Source: Gammaproteobacteria bacterium
GTDB taxonomy: Bacteria; Pseudomonadota; Gammaproteobacteria; GRL18
Length of the DNA: 14,878 bases
Direction of reading: 5' to 3'
Assembly (NCBI GenBank): GCA_023144715.1
Contig: JAGLFC010000123.1
Span: forward strand, 1-14,878
The notes under the pieces are model-generated. The model did no database searches. It saw only the letters and a list, made by a program, of their open reading frames with translations, and was not told where the DNA came from. This document shows, in pieces, positions 6,868 to 14,581 of this stretch (positions are counted from its first letter, which is position 1; every line of letters begins with the position of its first letter). A program made the translations under genes and the position numbers.

Positions 6868-9168
6868 ATGTTGGGTAGTTTGCAGCACATTGTTCAAGAG
6901 GTGAATTCAACCAAAAACCTCAATCAGGTATTAGCCTTGATTGTACAACGAGTGAAAGAATCCATCACAGCCGATGCTTGTTCCATCTATCTATATGATA
7001 AAAATGATCTCAACTTTACTTTAATGGCAACCCAAGGGTTGAATAATACGCAAGTGGGTCAAATAAAAATGGGTTATGGTACGGGTTTGGTGACTCTAGT
7101 GGCTGAACAAACCGATCCCATAAATCTTTCTGATGCACAAGAACACCCACGTTTTAAACTGTTTACAACATTGAATGAAGAACGTTTTCATGGTTTTGTC
7201 GGTGTTCCAATAAGTCATCATCGTGAAGTATTGGGTGTTTTAGTGGCTCAATCAGAAGCAAGTATTCACTTTTCTCAGGATGTTGTTTATTTTATAATAA
7301 CAATTGCGGCTCAATTAGCCAGTGCTATTATTAATGCTCAAGCACGAAACCAAATAGAAGCGTTATCTCATCCAAAAAAAAATTTAACGCGTAAATACTC
7401 AGCAATTTCTCAAAAACATCGCCCTCTTATGGGTCAACCCGGTGCACCCGGTGTGGCATTGGGTAAAGCAATATCCATTAATAGCTCTTTTGATTTGAAT
7501 GCGATACCTGATAAAAGTATTGAAAATATTGCTCAAGAAGAAGAAATCTTTCGCTGTGCTTTAGAAGTGGTGCGTAAAGATGTCAAAGCATTATCCTTTC
7601 AATTACTCTCTGATGGTTTACCGACAGAAGATGTGGCTATTTTTGATGCTTATTTATTAATGTTAGAGTCTAATACTCTCATTGATAATACCATTGAAAG
7701 AATTCAAGCAGGTAATTGGGCCGCAGGTGCATTAAGAGAAACCATTACAGAACACATTAAGCTGTTTAGTGAGATGGATAACCCTTATTTACAAGAACGT
7801 ATTAAGGATATTAAAGATTTAGGTCAGTGCATTTATAATCAGATGTTGGACATTAATGAGAGTCCTCTGCAAAAATTATCTCATGATAGTATTATTGTGG
7901 CCGATGATATATCCGCGACGGTGTTAGCCGATATTGAAAAAATACATATTGCAGGTATTGTACTAAAAAATGGCTCAAGAACCTCACATGTTGCTATTTT
8001 AGCACGTGCAATGGGCATTCCTACGGTGGTAGGTGTGAGTGAACTGCCTATTATGCAATTGGATGGCAGTGCTATGGTGGCTGATGGTTATAGTGGTAAA
8101 GTGTATATTTCACCGTCTAAAAATATCATCAAAGAATATTCACATCTTATTTCTCAAGAAAAAGAACTTTCAGCACAATTATTAGAGTTAACTGATAAAC
8201 CTGCCATGACAATAGATGGTGTGACCATTCCTCTCTATGCTAATAGTGGTCTGATCGCAGGTATGACGGTGAGTCAAGAAAATGGGGCAGAGGGAATTGG
8301 ACTGTATCGTACAGAATACCCTTTTATGATACGTCAACGTTTCCCTGGAGAACAAGAACAAACAGCGACCTACCAAACAGTCATGGCTTCTATGGCACCT
8401 AAGCCTGTGGTATTAAGAACCTTAGATATTGGAGGCGATAAATCATTAAATTATTTTCCAATTAAAGAAGATAATCCTTTTTTAGGATGGCGTGGGATTC
8501 GAGTGACTTTGGATCATCCAGAAATTTTTATGACTCAACTCAGAGCCATGTTGATTGCCAGTATTGGGCATAATAATTTACATATTTTATTTCCCATGAT
8601 CAGTAATGTGGATGAATTAGAAGAATCCATAAAATTACTCAGGCGTTCGCAAATAGGATTATTAGCCGAAGGTTATAAGATAAATGCCCCTAAAATTGGA
8701 GTCATGGTTGAAGTGCCTTCTCTTATCTTTCAAATGAGAACAATTGCTCCCTTGGTGGATTTTTTCAGTATTGGTACTAATGATTTGATTCAATATTTAA
8801 TGGCAGTAGATAGAAATAATGCCAATGTTGCCTATCTTTATGAATCATTAAATCCTGCGGTGCTTATTGCCATTAAGAAAATTATTGATGATACTCATAA
8901 AGAAAATAAACCCGTCAGTGTCTGTGGTGAGATGGCCAGTGATCCACTGGCCGTTATTTTATTATTAGGGATGTCCATTGATTCTTTAAGTACCAGTGTC
9001 ACTTCTTTACCTAAGATAAAATGGCTGATCAGAAATTTTACTCACCAAGAAGCTAAAGAGTTATTAGCAGAAGTGTTAACGATGAAGAATGCTCATGAGA
9101 TAAAAAAAATGCTCATTGCTCAATTAGAAAACAAAGGACTAGGAGGACTGATCCGTGCTGGGCATTAG
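6868..9168 (+). CDS. ptsP: Phosphoenolpyruvate-protein phosphotransferase PtsP (EI-Ntr)
   Basis: PtsP is enzyme I of the nitrogen PTS. It autophosphorylates from phosphoenolpyruvate and passes the phosphate to NPr and then EIIA-Ntr; those partners are not in the window. In 766 residues, an N-terminal GAF sensor domain (about 1-155, beginning MLGSLQHIVQEVNS) is followed by the EI N-terminal/NPr-binding helical region (about 190-320). The phosphohistidine domain has SRTSHVAILARAMGIPTVVG with active H374. The C-terminal PEP-binding barrel shows GLYRTE (R481), TLDIGGDK, NPFLGWRGIR, FSIGTNDLIQY and VCGEMASDP with catalytic C686. All catalytic motifs appear intact, so it should be active. GAF domains of this family sense nitrogen state (glutamine in E. 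coli). The start is ATG 6868, which aligns with homologues and has AAAGG (6853-6857) 10 nt upstream. An in-frame TTG at 6862 is the alternative. It is likely cotranscribed with rppH. Confidence 0.96.
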   Translation: MLGSLQHIVQEVNSTKNLNQVLALIVQRVKESITADACSIYLYDKNDLNFTLMATQGLNNTQVGQIKMGYGTGLVTLVAEQTDPINLSDAQEHPRFKLFTTLNEERFHGFVGVPISHHREVLGVLVAQSEASIHFSQDVVYFIITIAAQLASAIINAQARNQIEALSHPKKNLTRKYSAISQKHRPLMGQPGAPGVALGKAISINSSFDLNAIPDKSIENIAQEEEIFRCALEVVRKDVKALSFQLLSDGLPTEDVAIFDAYLLMLESNTLIDNTIERIQAGNWAAGALRETITEHIKLFSEMDNPYLQERIKDIKDLGQCIYNQMLDINESPLQKLSHDSIIVADDISATVLADIEKIHIAGIVLKNGSRTSHVAILARAMGIPTVVGVSELPIMQLDGSAMVADGYSGKVYISPSKNIIKEYSHLISQEKELSAQLLELTDKPAMTIDGVTIPLYANSGLIAGMTVSQENGAEGIGLYRTEYPFMIRQRFPGEQEQTATYQTVMASMAPKPVVLRTLDIGGDKSLNYFPIKEDNPFLGWRGIRVTLDHPEIFMTQLRAMLIASIGHNNLHILFPMISNVDELEESIKLLRRSQIGLLAEGYKINAPKIGVMVEVPSLIFQMRTIAPLVDFFSIGTNDLIQYLMAVDRNNANVAYLYESLNPAVLIAIKKIIDDTHKENKPVSVCGEMASDPLAVILLLGMSIDSLSTSVTSLPKIKWLIRNFTHQEAKELLAEVLTMKNAHEIKKMLIAQLENKGLGGLIRAGH

Positions 9169-9264
9169 CCTTATAATAATGATTCCCAATACATTCTGCT
9201 TCTGCTAAAATCATCACCTTCATACATCGGACTTTTCACCCTTTTATATAGATAATCATTAATC

Positions 9265-10605
9265 ATGGCCAGAAGAAGACGTAGACAAAAACTCCCCCAA
9301 GATCCTGTAGAAGTCACTATTGAATCAGTCAGTCATGATGGTAAAGGCGTATGCCATATTGAAGAGACTACAGTCTTTATTGATGGTGCATTAGAAGGGG
9401 AAGTGGTTCAATTTATTTATACCAGTAAACGTAAAAATGTGGCTGAAGGTAAGGTACATAAAATTATCACGGCTTCACCTTTAAGAGTTGAGCCAGAATG
9501 CCTACACTTTGCGATTTGTGGGGGCTGTAGTTTGCAACATTTAGCCGCTGATCAGCAAATTTTATTAAAGCAGAATATTTTGCTGAATAGTTTAAAGCAT
9601 TTAGGCAAAACACAGGCAGAAACAATCCTAAAACCATTAACAGGACCACATTGGGGCTATCGTAGAAAAGCACGTCTAGGCGTTCGTTTTGTGGTTAAAA
9701 AAGATAAAATGTTGGTAGGGTTTCGAGAAAAACACAGCAATTTTTTAGCAGAATTAGACACCTGTAAAGTATTGCACCCTGATGTGGGCTTGCATTTACG
9801 TGATTTAGCGGATGTGTTGCGTGCTTTATCTATTTATAATCAAATTCCCCAAATTGAAGTGGCTTATGGCGATCATCAAGGGGCTTTTATTATTCGTCAT
9901 TTAGAACCCTTTACTGAGGATGATAAAGAACAACTAAAAGCCTATGGAAAAAAGATGAAGTGGCATCTATATTTACAACCTAAAGGCCCCGATACCATTA
10001 CTCGTCTTTATCCAGAAGAAGAAGGGTTTGTGCCACTGACTTATAGCTTGCCTGATTATCATATTGAAAACCAATTTCGACCCACTGATTTTACTCAGGT
10101 TAATATGGATATTAATCGCAAAATGATTGCTCTGGCATTGGCATTATTAGATCCTCAAAGTGATGATAAGGTATTAGACTTATTTTGTGGTTTAGGTAAT
10201 TTTACGTTGCCTTTAGCACAAAAATCAGCTCATGTTACAGGCGTAGAGGGAAGTTCGGAATTAGTCATTCGTGCTAAAGAAAATGCTCTAAAAAATGGTA
10301 TCGAAAATGCTGATTTTTATGCAGCTGATCTCTTTGAAGATGTGTCCAAGATGCAATGGGCACAACAAAAATATGATCGTATTTTACTTGATCCTGCTCG
10401 TAGCGGAGCAAAAGAAATTATTGAGTATCTACCTAAATTTCAAGCCCATACCGTTCTTTATGTATCCTGTAATCCATCCACTTTAGCAAGAGATACAGAA
10501 ATTATGGTGCATAAGCACGGTTATACATTAGTGAAAGCAGGGGTCATGGATATGTTTCCACATACAGCTCATGTTGAGTCTATTGCTTTGTTTGTTAAGC
10601 AATAG
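9265..10605 (+). CDS. rlmD: 23S rRNA (uracil(1939)-C(5))-methyltransferase RlmD
   Basis: This 446-residue member of the RumA/TrmA family methylates C5 of a uridine in 23S rRNA (U1939 in E. coli numbering) using S-adenosylmethionine. The order is a basic N-terminus (MARRRRRQK), a TRAM RNA-binding domain (about 12-70), and an iron-sulfur cluster site C79-x5-C85-x2-C88 with C167. These positions match the E. coli ligands in spacing. The SAM-binding fold has VLDLFCGLGNFTLPLA (303-318) and DPARSGA. The catalytic nucleophile is C402 in YVSCNPSTLARD. The end MFPHTAHVESIALF is typical. The [4Fe-4S] cysteines and TRAM domain favour RlmD over TrmA. The start ATG 9265 has no visible Shine-Dalgarno motif. 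The 96 bp before it holds no gene; TATAAT at 9172-9177 is a possible -10 with no convincing -35. Confidence 0.93.
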   Translation: MARRRRRQKLPQDPVEVTIESVSHDGKGVCHIEETTVFIDGALEGEVVQFIYTSKRKNVAEGKVHKIITASPLRVEPECLHFAICGGCSLQHLAADQQILLKQNILLNSLKHLGKTQAETILKPLTGPHWGYRRKARLGVRFVVKKDKMLVGFREKHSNFLAELDTCKVLHPDVGLHLRDLADVLRALSIYNQIPQIEVAYGDHQGAFIIRHLEPFTEDDKEQLKAYGKKMKWHLYLQPKGPDTITRLYPEEEGFVPLTYSLPDYHIENQFRPTDFTQVNMDINRKMIALALALLDPQSDDKVLDLFCGLGNFTLPLAQKSAHVTGVEGSSELVIRAKENALKNGIENADFYAADLFEDVSKMQWAQQKYDRILLDPARSGAKEIIEYLPKFQAHTVLYVSCNPSTLARDTEIMVHKHGYTLVKAGVMDMFPHTAHVESIALFVKQ

Positions 10606-10625
10606 TTATAAATTTATTTAGTGAT

Positions 10626-10630
10626 AGGAG
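10626..10630 (+). promoter_or_regulatory. Ribosome binding site of the CBS-domain gene
   Basis: AGGAG lies 9 nt before ATG 10640 and fixes that start. It lies in the 34-bp gap after rlmD, where no terminator-like hairpin is visible, so read-through from rlmD is plausible. Confidence 0.65.
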
Positions 10631-10639
10631 AGAATAAGT

Positions 10640-11083
10640 ATGTCCGCTATATCAGAATTAGTCATTGGAGATGTGATGACACTATCACCATTAAGTATTG
10701 CTCCTAAAGAAAAATTAATGGTGGCACAACAATTAATGAGTGATAAAAATATTCGTCACTTACCTGTTGTTGATAATGAACTATTGATCAGTGTGATTAC
10801 CGATAGGGATATTAATCTTGCAGTAGCAGCCAATAAAAACCTACAGGCTGCTGAAGAATTATTGATTGAAGATGTCTGTGCATTAACTCTTTATCAAGTC
10901 GATAGAGCAGAGACATTATCCAATGTGGTCAGCTATATGGCAGAAAATTCCATAGGATCGGTACTGATTACTTCTAAGGGTCAATTAGAAGGTATTTTTA
11001 CCGCTACCGATGCGTGTAAGTACTTATCTCTTTGTCTCAAAGGTCAATGTTCTGATATTGCGAGTAATAAAAACCTTGAATGA
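10640..11083 (+). CDS. Two-CBS-domain protein
   Basis: This 147-residue cytoplasmic protein consists almost only of a CBS pair (Bateman module). CBS1 is at about residues 6-64: VIGDVMTLSPLSIAPKEKLMVAQQLMSDKNIRHLPVVDNELLISVITDRDI. CBS2 is at about 75-133: IEDVCALTLYQVDRAETLSNVVSYMAENSIGSVLITSKGQLEGIFTATDAC. The RHLPVVD and VITDRD / FTATDA strings are characteristic, and the ITDRD and TATDA threonine/aspartate positions are those that usually bind the ribose of adenine nucleotides. Stand-alone pairs act as energy or nucleotide sensors, but the target here is unknown. It lies 34 bp after rlmD, and its stop codon overlaps the Fur operator and feo promoter. That makes it a neighbour of the feo operon more than a member. 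Confidence 0.9.
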   Translation: MSAISELVIGDVMTLSPLSIAPKEKLMVAQQLMSDKNIRHLPVVDNELLISVITDRDINLAVAANKNLQAAEELLIEDVCALTLYQVDRAETLSNVVSYMAENSIGSVLITSKGQLEGIFTATDACKYLSLCLKGQCSDIASNKNLE

Positions 11084-11103
11084 TAATGAATATCATTTAT
11101 AAT
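11076..11103 (+). promoter_or_regulatory. Sigma70-type promoter of the feoAB operon
   Basis: The -35 TTGAAT (11076-11081, 4 of 6 to consensus) is followed by a 16-bp spacer and a perfect -10 TATAAT (11098-11103). Transcription would begin near 11110, about 25 nt before the feoA ATG. The -35 lies inside the last codons of the CBS gene. The Fur box fills the spacer and touches the -10. Confidence 0.65.
11082..11100 (+). promoter_or_regulatory. Fur box operator for feoAB
   Basis: GATAATGAATATCATTTAT matches the classical 19-bp Fur consensus (GATAATGATAATCATTATC) at 14 of 19 positions by eye. In the 7-1-7 form, TGATAAT-G-AATATCA (11081-11095) is palindromic but for one base pair. A perfect inverted repeat AATGATA/TATCATT spans 11079-11097. 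Fe(II)-Fur bound here would block RNA polymerase at the overlapping promoter, so feoAB should be induced by iron limitation. Confidence 0.82.
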
Positions 11104-11134
11104 AAGAACATATACCTTGTTTTTTGGAAAAATT

Positions 11135-11353
11135 ATGACACTGGATCAATTAAAAAAAGGGCAGTTTGCTCAAATTAAAGCGATTAAAGCGAGTAAAGAA
11201 TTAAAAAATCGTTTTATTTCTTTTGGTTTGGTTAAAGGAGCTAAAATTTATATTGAAAGTTATTCCCTTGCAAAAAAAACAATAGAAGTGCGTATTAACA
11301 ATACTCGTCTTGCCATTCGTGCCACTGAAGCTAAAAAAGTAGAGGTTATTTAA
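11135..11353 (+). CDS. feoA: Ferrous iron transport protein A (FeoA)
   Basis: FeoA is a small SH3-like cytoplasmic partner of the FeoB ferrous iron channel. The 72-residue product begins MTLDQLKKGQFAQIKAI and carries the typical FISFGLVKGAKIYIESYS turn and the closing strand IEVRINNTRLAIRATEAKKVEV. This size is usual for the family. I chose ATG 11135. An upstream in-frame TTG (11117) would add six residues absent from relatives, lies only about 7 nt after the predicted transcript start, and has no ribosome binding site. A weak GGA (11126-11128) precedes the ATG. The stop overlaps the feoB start by one base (TAATG), indicating translational coupling. Fur control is expected from the upstream operator. 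Confidence 0.93.
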   Translation: MTLDQLKKGQFAQIKAIKASKELKNRFISFGLVKGAKIYIESYSLAKKTIEVRINNTRLAIRATEAKKVEVI

Positions 11354-13452
11354 TGCCTACCATTAAAATTGCTTTAGTCGGACAACCTAATGTGGGTAAA
11401 AGCGCGTTAATTAATTCAGTGGGTAATGCTCATTTAAAAGTGGGTAACTTCAGCGGTGTAACCGTTAAAAAAGAGGTTGTACGTTTTAGCCATGATGATT
11501 ATGATTTTGAAATTACTGATTTACCGGGTTCTTATTCGCTCAATGATTACACCATAGAAGAACGTGTAACCCGAGATTATCTTGATAAAAGTGATTATGA
11601 CTTAATTCTTAATGTCATTGATTCCACCAATATAGAACGTAATCTTTACCTCACAACAGAGTTATTATCACTGAATAAAAAATTAGTGGTTGCACTCAAT
11701 ATGAATGATGAGGCAATTAAAGAGGGGGTTGATATTAATGCCCTACAACTGGGAAAAATTTTCGGTGTGCCGTGTATTAAAACCTCAGCCATTGAAAAAA
11801 CAGGCATTGATGATCTCATTCAAGCATTAATTAAAGCCTATCATCAAAGAGAAAATCGTTTTCATCTTCAATTTAGTGAAGTGTATGAAGAAGAAATTGA
11901 ACATATTGTGTCTTTTTTAGAAGAAAAGAAAGTACACTGTAAAATTAGTCTTAAAGCATTAGCCATTAAATTATTAAGAGAAGATAAGGCAACCTATCAA
12001 CGTTTTCATGAAGAACCTGTTTGGGTTGAATTACAACCCATTGTCAATCATGCTTATCAACATTTATACCTACATTATGATACCAAAGATTTAGATGATA
12101 TTTTTAATGATGAAAAATTGGCATTGGCTAAAGGGGCTGTGGTAGAAACTGTACACTTTGAAAAACAAGTCAAACAAACACTGACCGAAAAAATTGATTC
12201 TTTATTGATGCATCAATTTGTGGGATTACCCATCTTTTTATTATTAATGTGGGGTTTATTTCAACTGACTTTTGAAATTGGTAGCATTCCTATGGATTGG
12301 ATTGATGCTTTTTTTACGGCTTTAATTGAGGGGGTGAAATCATTTTTGGGGGATACAGAACTTGCCTCAGTGATTGCCGATGGTGCTATTGCTGGAGTGG
12401 GAGCAGTGGTGTTGTTTTTGCCTAATATTCTGATCTTATTTTTTGGAATTTCTCTTTTGGAAACCACAGGCTATATGAGTCGAGTGGCTTTTTTGCTGGA
12501 TGGATTTTTTCATAAATTTGGCTTACATGGTAAATCATTTATTCCTTTAGTGACAGGATTTGGTTGTTCTGTTCCTGCGTATATGGCGGCTCGTACTTTA
12601 AAAAATGATAGGGATCGCTTATTAACGCTCTTTATTATTGGTTTTATGAGTTGTGGTGCACGTTTACCTATTTATGTCTTATTTGTGGGGGCTTTCTTTG
12701 CAGAACATAATGCAGGCAATATCTTATTTCTCATTTATATCAGTGGTGCATTACTCGGTATTTTAGCCGCAAAAATACTTAAAATAACCGTGTTTAAAGG
12801 CGATGATGAGCCTTTTGTTATGGAGATGCCTAAATACCGTCTACCTTCCTTAAAGTTAATTTGGCATACCGTATCTGCTCAGGCTATGATGTATTTAAAA
12901 AAGGCAGGCACATTTATTTTATTAGCCTCTGTACTGATTTGGTTTGCGAGTAATTACCCTAAACATCCAGAAATAGAACAGCAGTTTCAAGTCCAAATTG
13001 AGCAAGCACAAACGGAGCAAATAGCGGTAGAGTTAAAGAATGAACTGGCCTTGTATCAATTAGAACATAGTTACCTTGGTATTGTAGGTCATGCTTCCGA
13101 ACCTTTCTTTTCACCTTTAGGCTATGATTGGCGTATGGCAGTAGCTTTAGAAACAGGTTTGGCTGCCAAAGAAGTGGTGGTGGCGACACTGGGTATTTTG
13201 TATGGTCTTGGTAGTGAAGAAGATGAAGCAAGCTTAGGCTTAGTACAACAAATTAGAGAAAATATCAGTTTTCCTTCAGCACTTTCTTTTATTGTTTTTG
13301 TGATGATTTATTTACCTTGTTTAGCCGCTTCAATGGTCTTTATGCGAGAAGCAGGAGGCGGTAAATATCTGGTGTATCTCTTTATTTTTACAACAGTAAC
13401 AGCATGGAGTTTATCATTTATCACCTATCGTTTGGCGTTATTTTTAACCTAA
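11353..13452 (+). CDS. feoB: Ferrous iron transport protein B (FeoB)
   Basis: FeoB is the inner-membrane Fe(II) transporter with a cytoplasmic G-domain. In 699 residues the GTPase motifs are G1 GQPNVGKS (10-17), G2 T37, G3 DLPG (56-59), G4 NMND (116-119) and G5 TSA (144-146). A helical spacer (about 170-270) follows, then a polytopic membrane region from about residue 285. Two Gate repeats hold the family cysteines: GFGCSVPAYMAARTL (C405) with FMSCGARLPIYVLF (C434), and YLPCLAASMVFMREAGGGKYL (C656). A hydrophilic Gln-rich loop lies near 535-575. It is shorter than E. coli FeoB (773) mainly at the C-terminus and appears complete. It is coupled to feoA by a 1-nt overlap. No feoC-like gene follows; instead a permease gene starts 13 bp downstream. 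Confidence 0.96.
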   Translation: MPTIKIALVGQPNVGKSALINSVGNAHLKVGNFSGVTVKKEVVRFSHDDYDFEITDLPGSYSLNDYTIEERVTRDYLDKSDYDLILNVIDSTNIERNLYLTTELLSLNKKLVVALNMNDEAIKEGVDINALQLGKIFGVPCIKTSAIEKTGIDDLIQALIKAYHQRENRFHLQFSEVYEEEIEHIVSFLEEKKVHCKISLKALAIKLLREDKATYQRFHEEPVWVELQPIVNHAYQHLYLHYDTKDLDDIFNDEKLALAKGAVVETVHFEKQVKQTLTEKIDSLLMHQFVGLPIFLLLMWGLFQLTFEIGSIPMDWIDAFFTALIEGVKSFLGDTELASVIADGAIAGVGAVVLFLPNILILFFGISLLETTGYMSRVAFLLDGFFHKFGLHGKSFIPLVTGFGCSVPAYMAARTLKNDRDRLLTLFIIGFMSCGARLPIYVLFVGAFFAEHNAGNILFLIYISGALLGILAAKILKITVFKGDDEPFVMEMPKYRLPSLKLIWHTVSAQAMMYLKKAGTFILLASVLIWFASNYPKHPEIEQQFQVQIEQAQTEQIAVELKNELALYQLEHSYLGIVGHASEPFFSPLGYDWRMAVALETGLAAKEVVVATLGILYGLGSEEDEASLGLVQQIRENISFPSALSFIVFVMIYLPCLAASMVFMREAGGGKYLVYLFIFTTVTAWSLSFITYRLALFLT

Positions 13453-13465
13453 TAGTTGTCTTTAT

Positions 13466-14566
13466 ATGAAAGATATTATTCTTGAATTGCTGACAAATTT
13501 TTGGATACTGCTGAATTCTATTGCCCTTTTTATTATTATTGGGGTGATTATTGCAGGTGTTTTTAAATTATTACTGCCAGAGGCGTTTATTAAAAAACAT
13601 CTAGGGCAACCTAATTTTATGTCCAATATCAAAGCTGCTATTTTAGGGATCCCCTTACCTTTATGTTCCTGTAGTGTTATTCCCTTTATCAGTGCCTTAA
13701 AAAAAACAGGTGCATCACGCAGTGCTATTCAAACTTTTTTAATTGCCACACCGATTACAGGAGCAGATTCTATTATTGCCACGTATGCAGTCTTTGGTTG
13801 GGTGTTTACTCTATATCGCGTGATCAGTGCCGTCTTTATATCATTAATTGCGGGTGTATTAAGTCTATTTTTTATTCAAGAATCCATTGAAAAAAATAAG
13901 GATCGGGAAAATCTTTCACCTTTGAAACAAGCACAGACAATACCTGGTATTCCCATTAATATTAATGTGGTGAAAGCAGAAGAACGCTATAGCTTTGTTC
14001 AAAAAATACTCTCTTATGCCTTTGATGATATTTATAAAGATATTGCACGTTCACTGATGATCGGTTTATGTTTAGGGGCGATTATTGTCACCTTTATGCC
14101 CGAAAATTTAGCTGAATTGATCACTCAGAGTATTTTATTAAACTATGCGTTAGTGCTTGTAGTCTCTATTCCTCTGTATGTGTGTGCCACATCTTCAATT
14201 CCATTAGCCTTATCTTTACTGGTTGCTGGATTTTCTCCTGGTGCGGCGTTTATTTTTTTAACGGCAGGTCCTGCGACGAATACCGTGACCATGAGTGTTG
14301 TTGCAAAAACATTAGGTCGATCATCACTTATTATTTATTTATCTTCTGTTATTTTAGGTAGCCTATTTTTTGGACTTTTATTTGATTATCTATTTCCAGA
14401 GAGTTTGAATACTCTGTTTATTATTGAACAACATGAAGAATCAATAGGGTTTATCAGTCAAATATCTTCTGTGATCTTAGTTTATTTATCATTAAAATAT
14501 ATCGTTAATAAAAATGCCCAGATCATTAAAAAAGGTGGTTGTAGCGGTGGTTGCTGTAGCCATTAA
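13466..14566 (+). CDS. Permease of the ArsP/SO_0444 (DUF318) family with Cys-rich tail
   Basis: This 366-residue inner-membrane protein has about eight or nine hydrophobic segments (near 12-37, 55-78, 88-110, 112-136, 193-211, 222-243, 245-266, 285-309 and 327-346), split by a hydrophilic loop at 137-185. Family hallmarks are PLPLCSCSVIPF (C67, C69), GASRSAIQTFLIATPITGADSI, PLYVCATSSIPLA (C240) and AGPATNTVTM. These point to the permease family PF03773, which includes ArsP (organoarsenical efflux) and the SO_0444-type group annotated as Cu/Zn efflux. The tail ends GGCSGGCCSH, with C359, C363, C364 and H366 forming a likely soft-metal site. The substrate cannot be read from sequence. Efflux of a thiophilic metal or metalloid is my preference; a link to iron is inferred only from position. 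It starts 13 bp after feoB with no promoter or terminator visible, so it is probably Fur-controlled with feoAB. Confidence 0.88.
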   Translation: MKDIILELLTNFWILLNSIALFIIIGVIIAGVFKLLLPEAFIKKHLGQPNFMSNIKAAILGIPLPLCSCSVIPFISALKKTGASRSAIQTFLIATPITGADSIIATYAVFGWVFTLYRVISAVFISLIAGVLSLFFIQESIEKNKDRENLSPLKQAQTIPGIPININVVKAEERYSFVQKILSYAFDDIYKDIARSLMIGLCLGAIIVTFMPENLAELITQSILLNYALVLVVSIPLYVCATSSIPLALSLLVAGFSPGAAFIFLTAGPATNTVTMSVVAKTLGRSSLIIYLSSVILGSLFFGLLFDYLFPESLNTLFIIEQHEESIGFISQISSVILVYLSLKYIVNKNAQIIKKGGCSGGCCSH

Positions 14567-14570
14567 AGGA
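14565..14570 (+). promoter_or_regulatory. Ribosome binding site of the VOC gene
   Basis: AAAGGA lies 11 nt before ATG 14582 and overlaps the stop codon of the permease gene. It supports ATG 14582 as the start and cotranscription of the two genes. Confidence 0.5.
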
Positions 14571-14581
14571 AATAAAATATT

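Noticed and set aside
8188..8376. 62-codon minus-strand frame inside ptsP, and similar short frames inside ygiQ and rlmD
   Set aside because: All overlap conserved coding sequence in another frame and show no independent evidence of translation.
9169..9264. Possible terminator or small RNA between ptsP and rlmD
   Set aside because: I see a lone TATAAT at 9172-9177 but no convincing -35, hairpin or conserved RNA structure.
12959..13231. 90-codon open frame on the minus strand inside feoB
   Set aside because: It is antisense to conserved FeoB sequence with no start signal or family resemblance, so it is a shadow frame.
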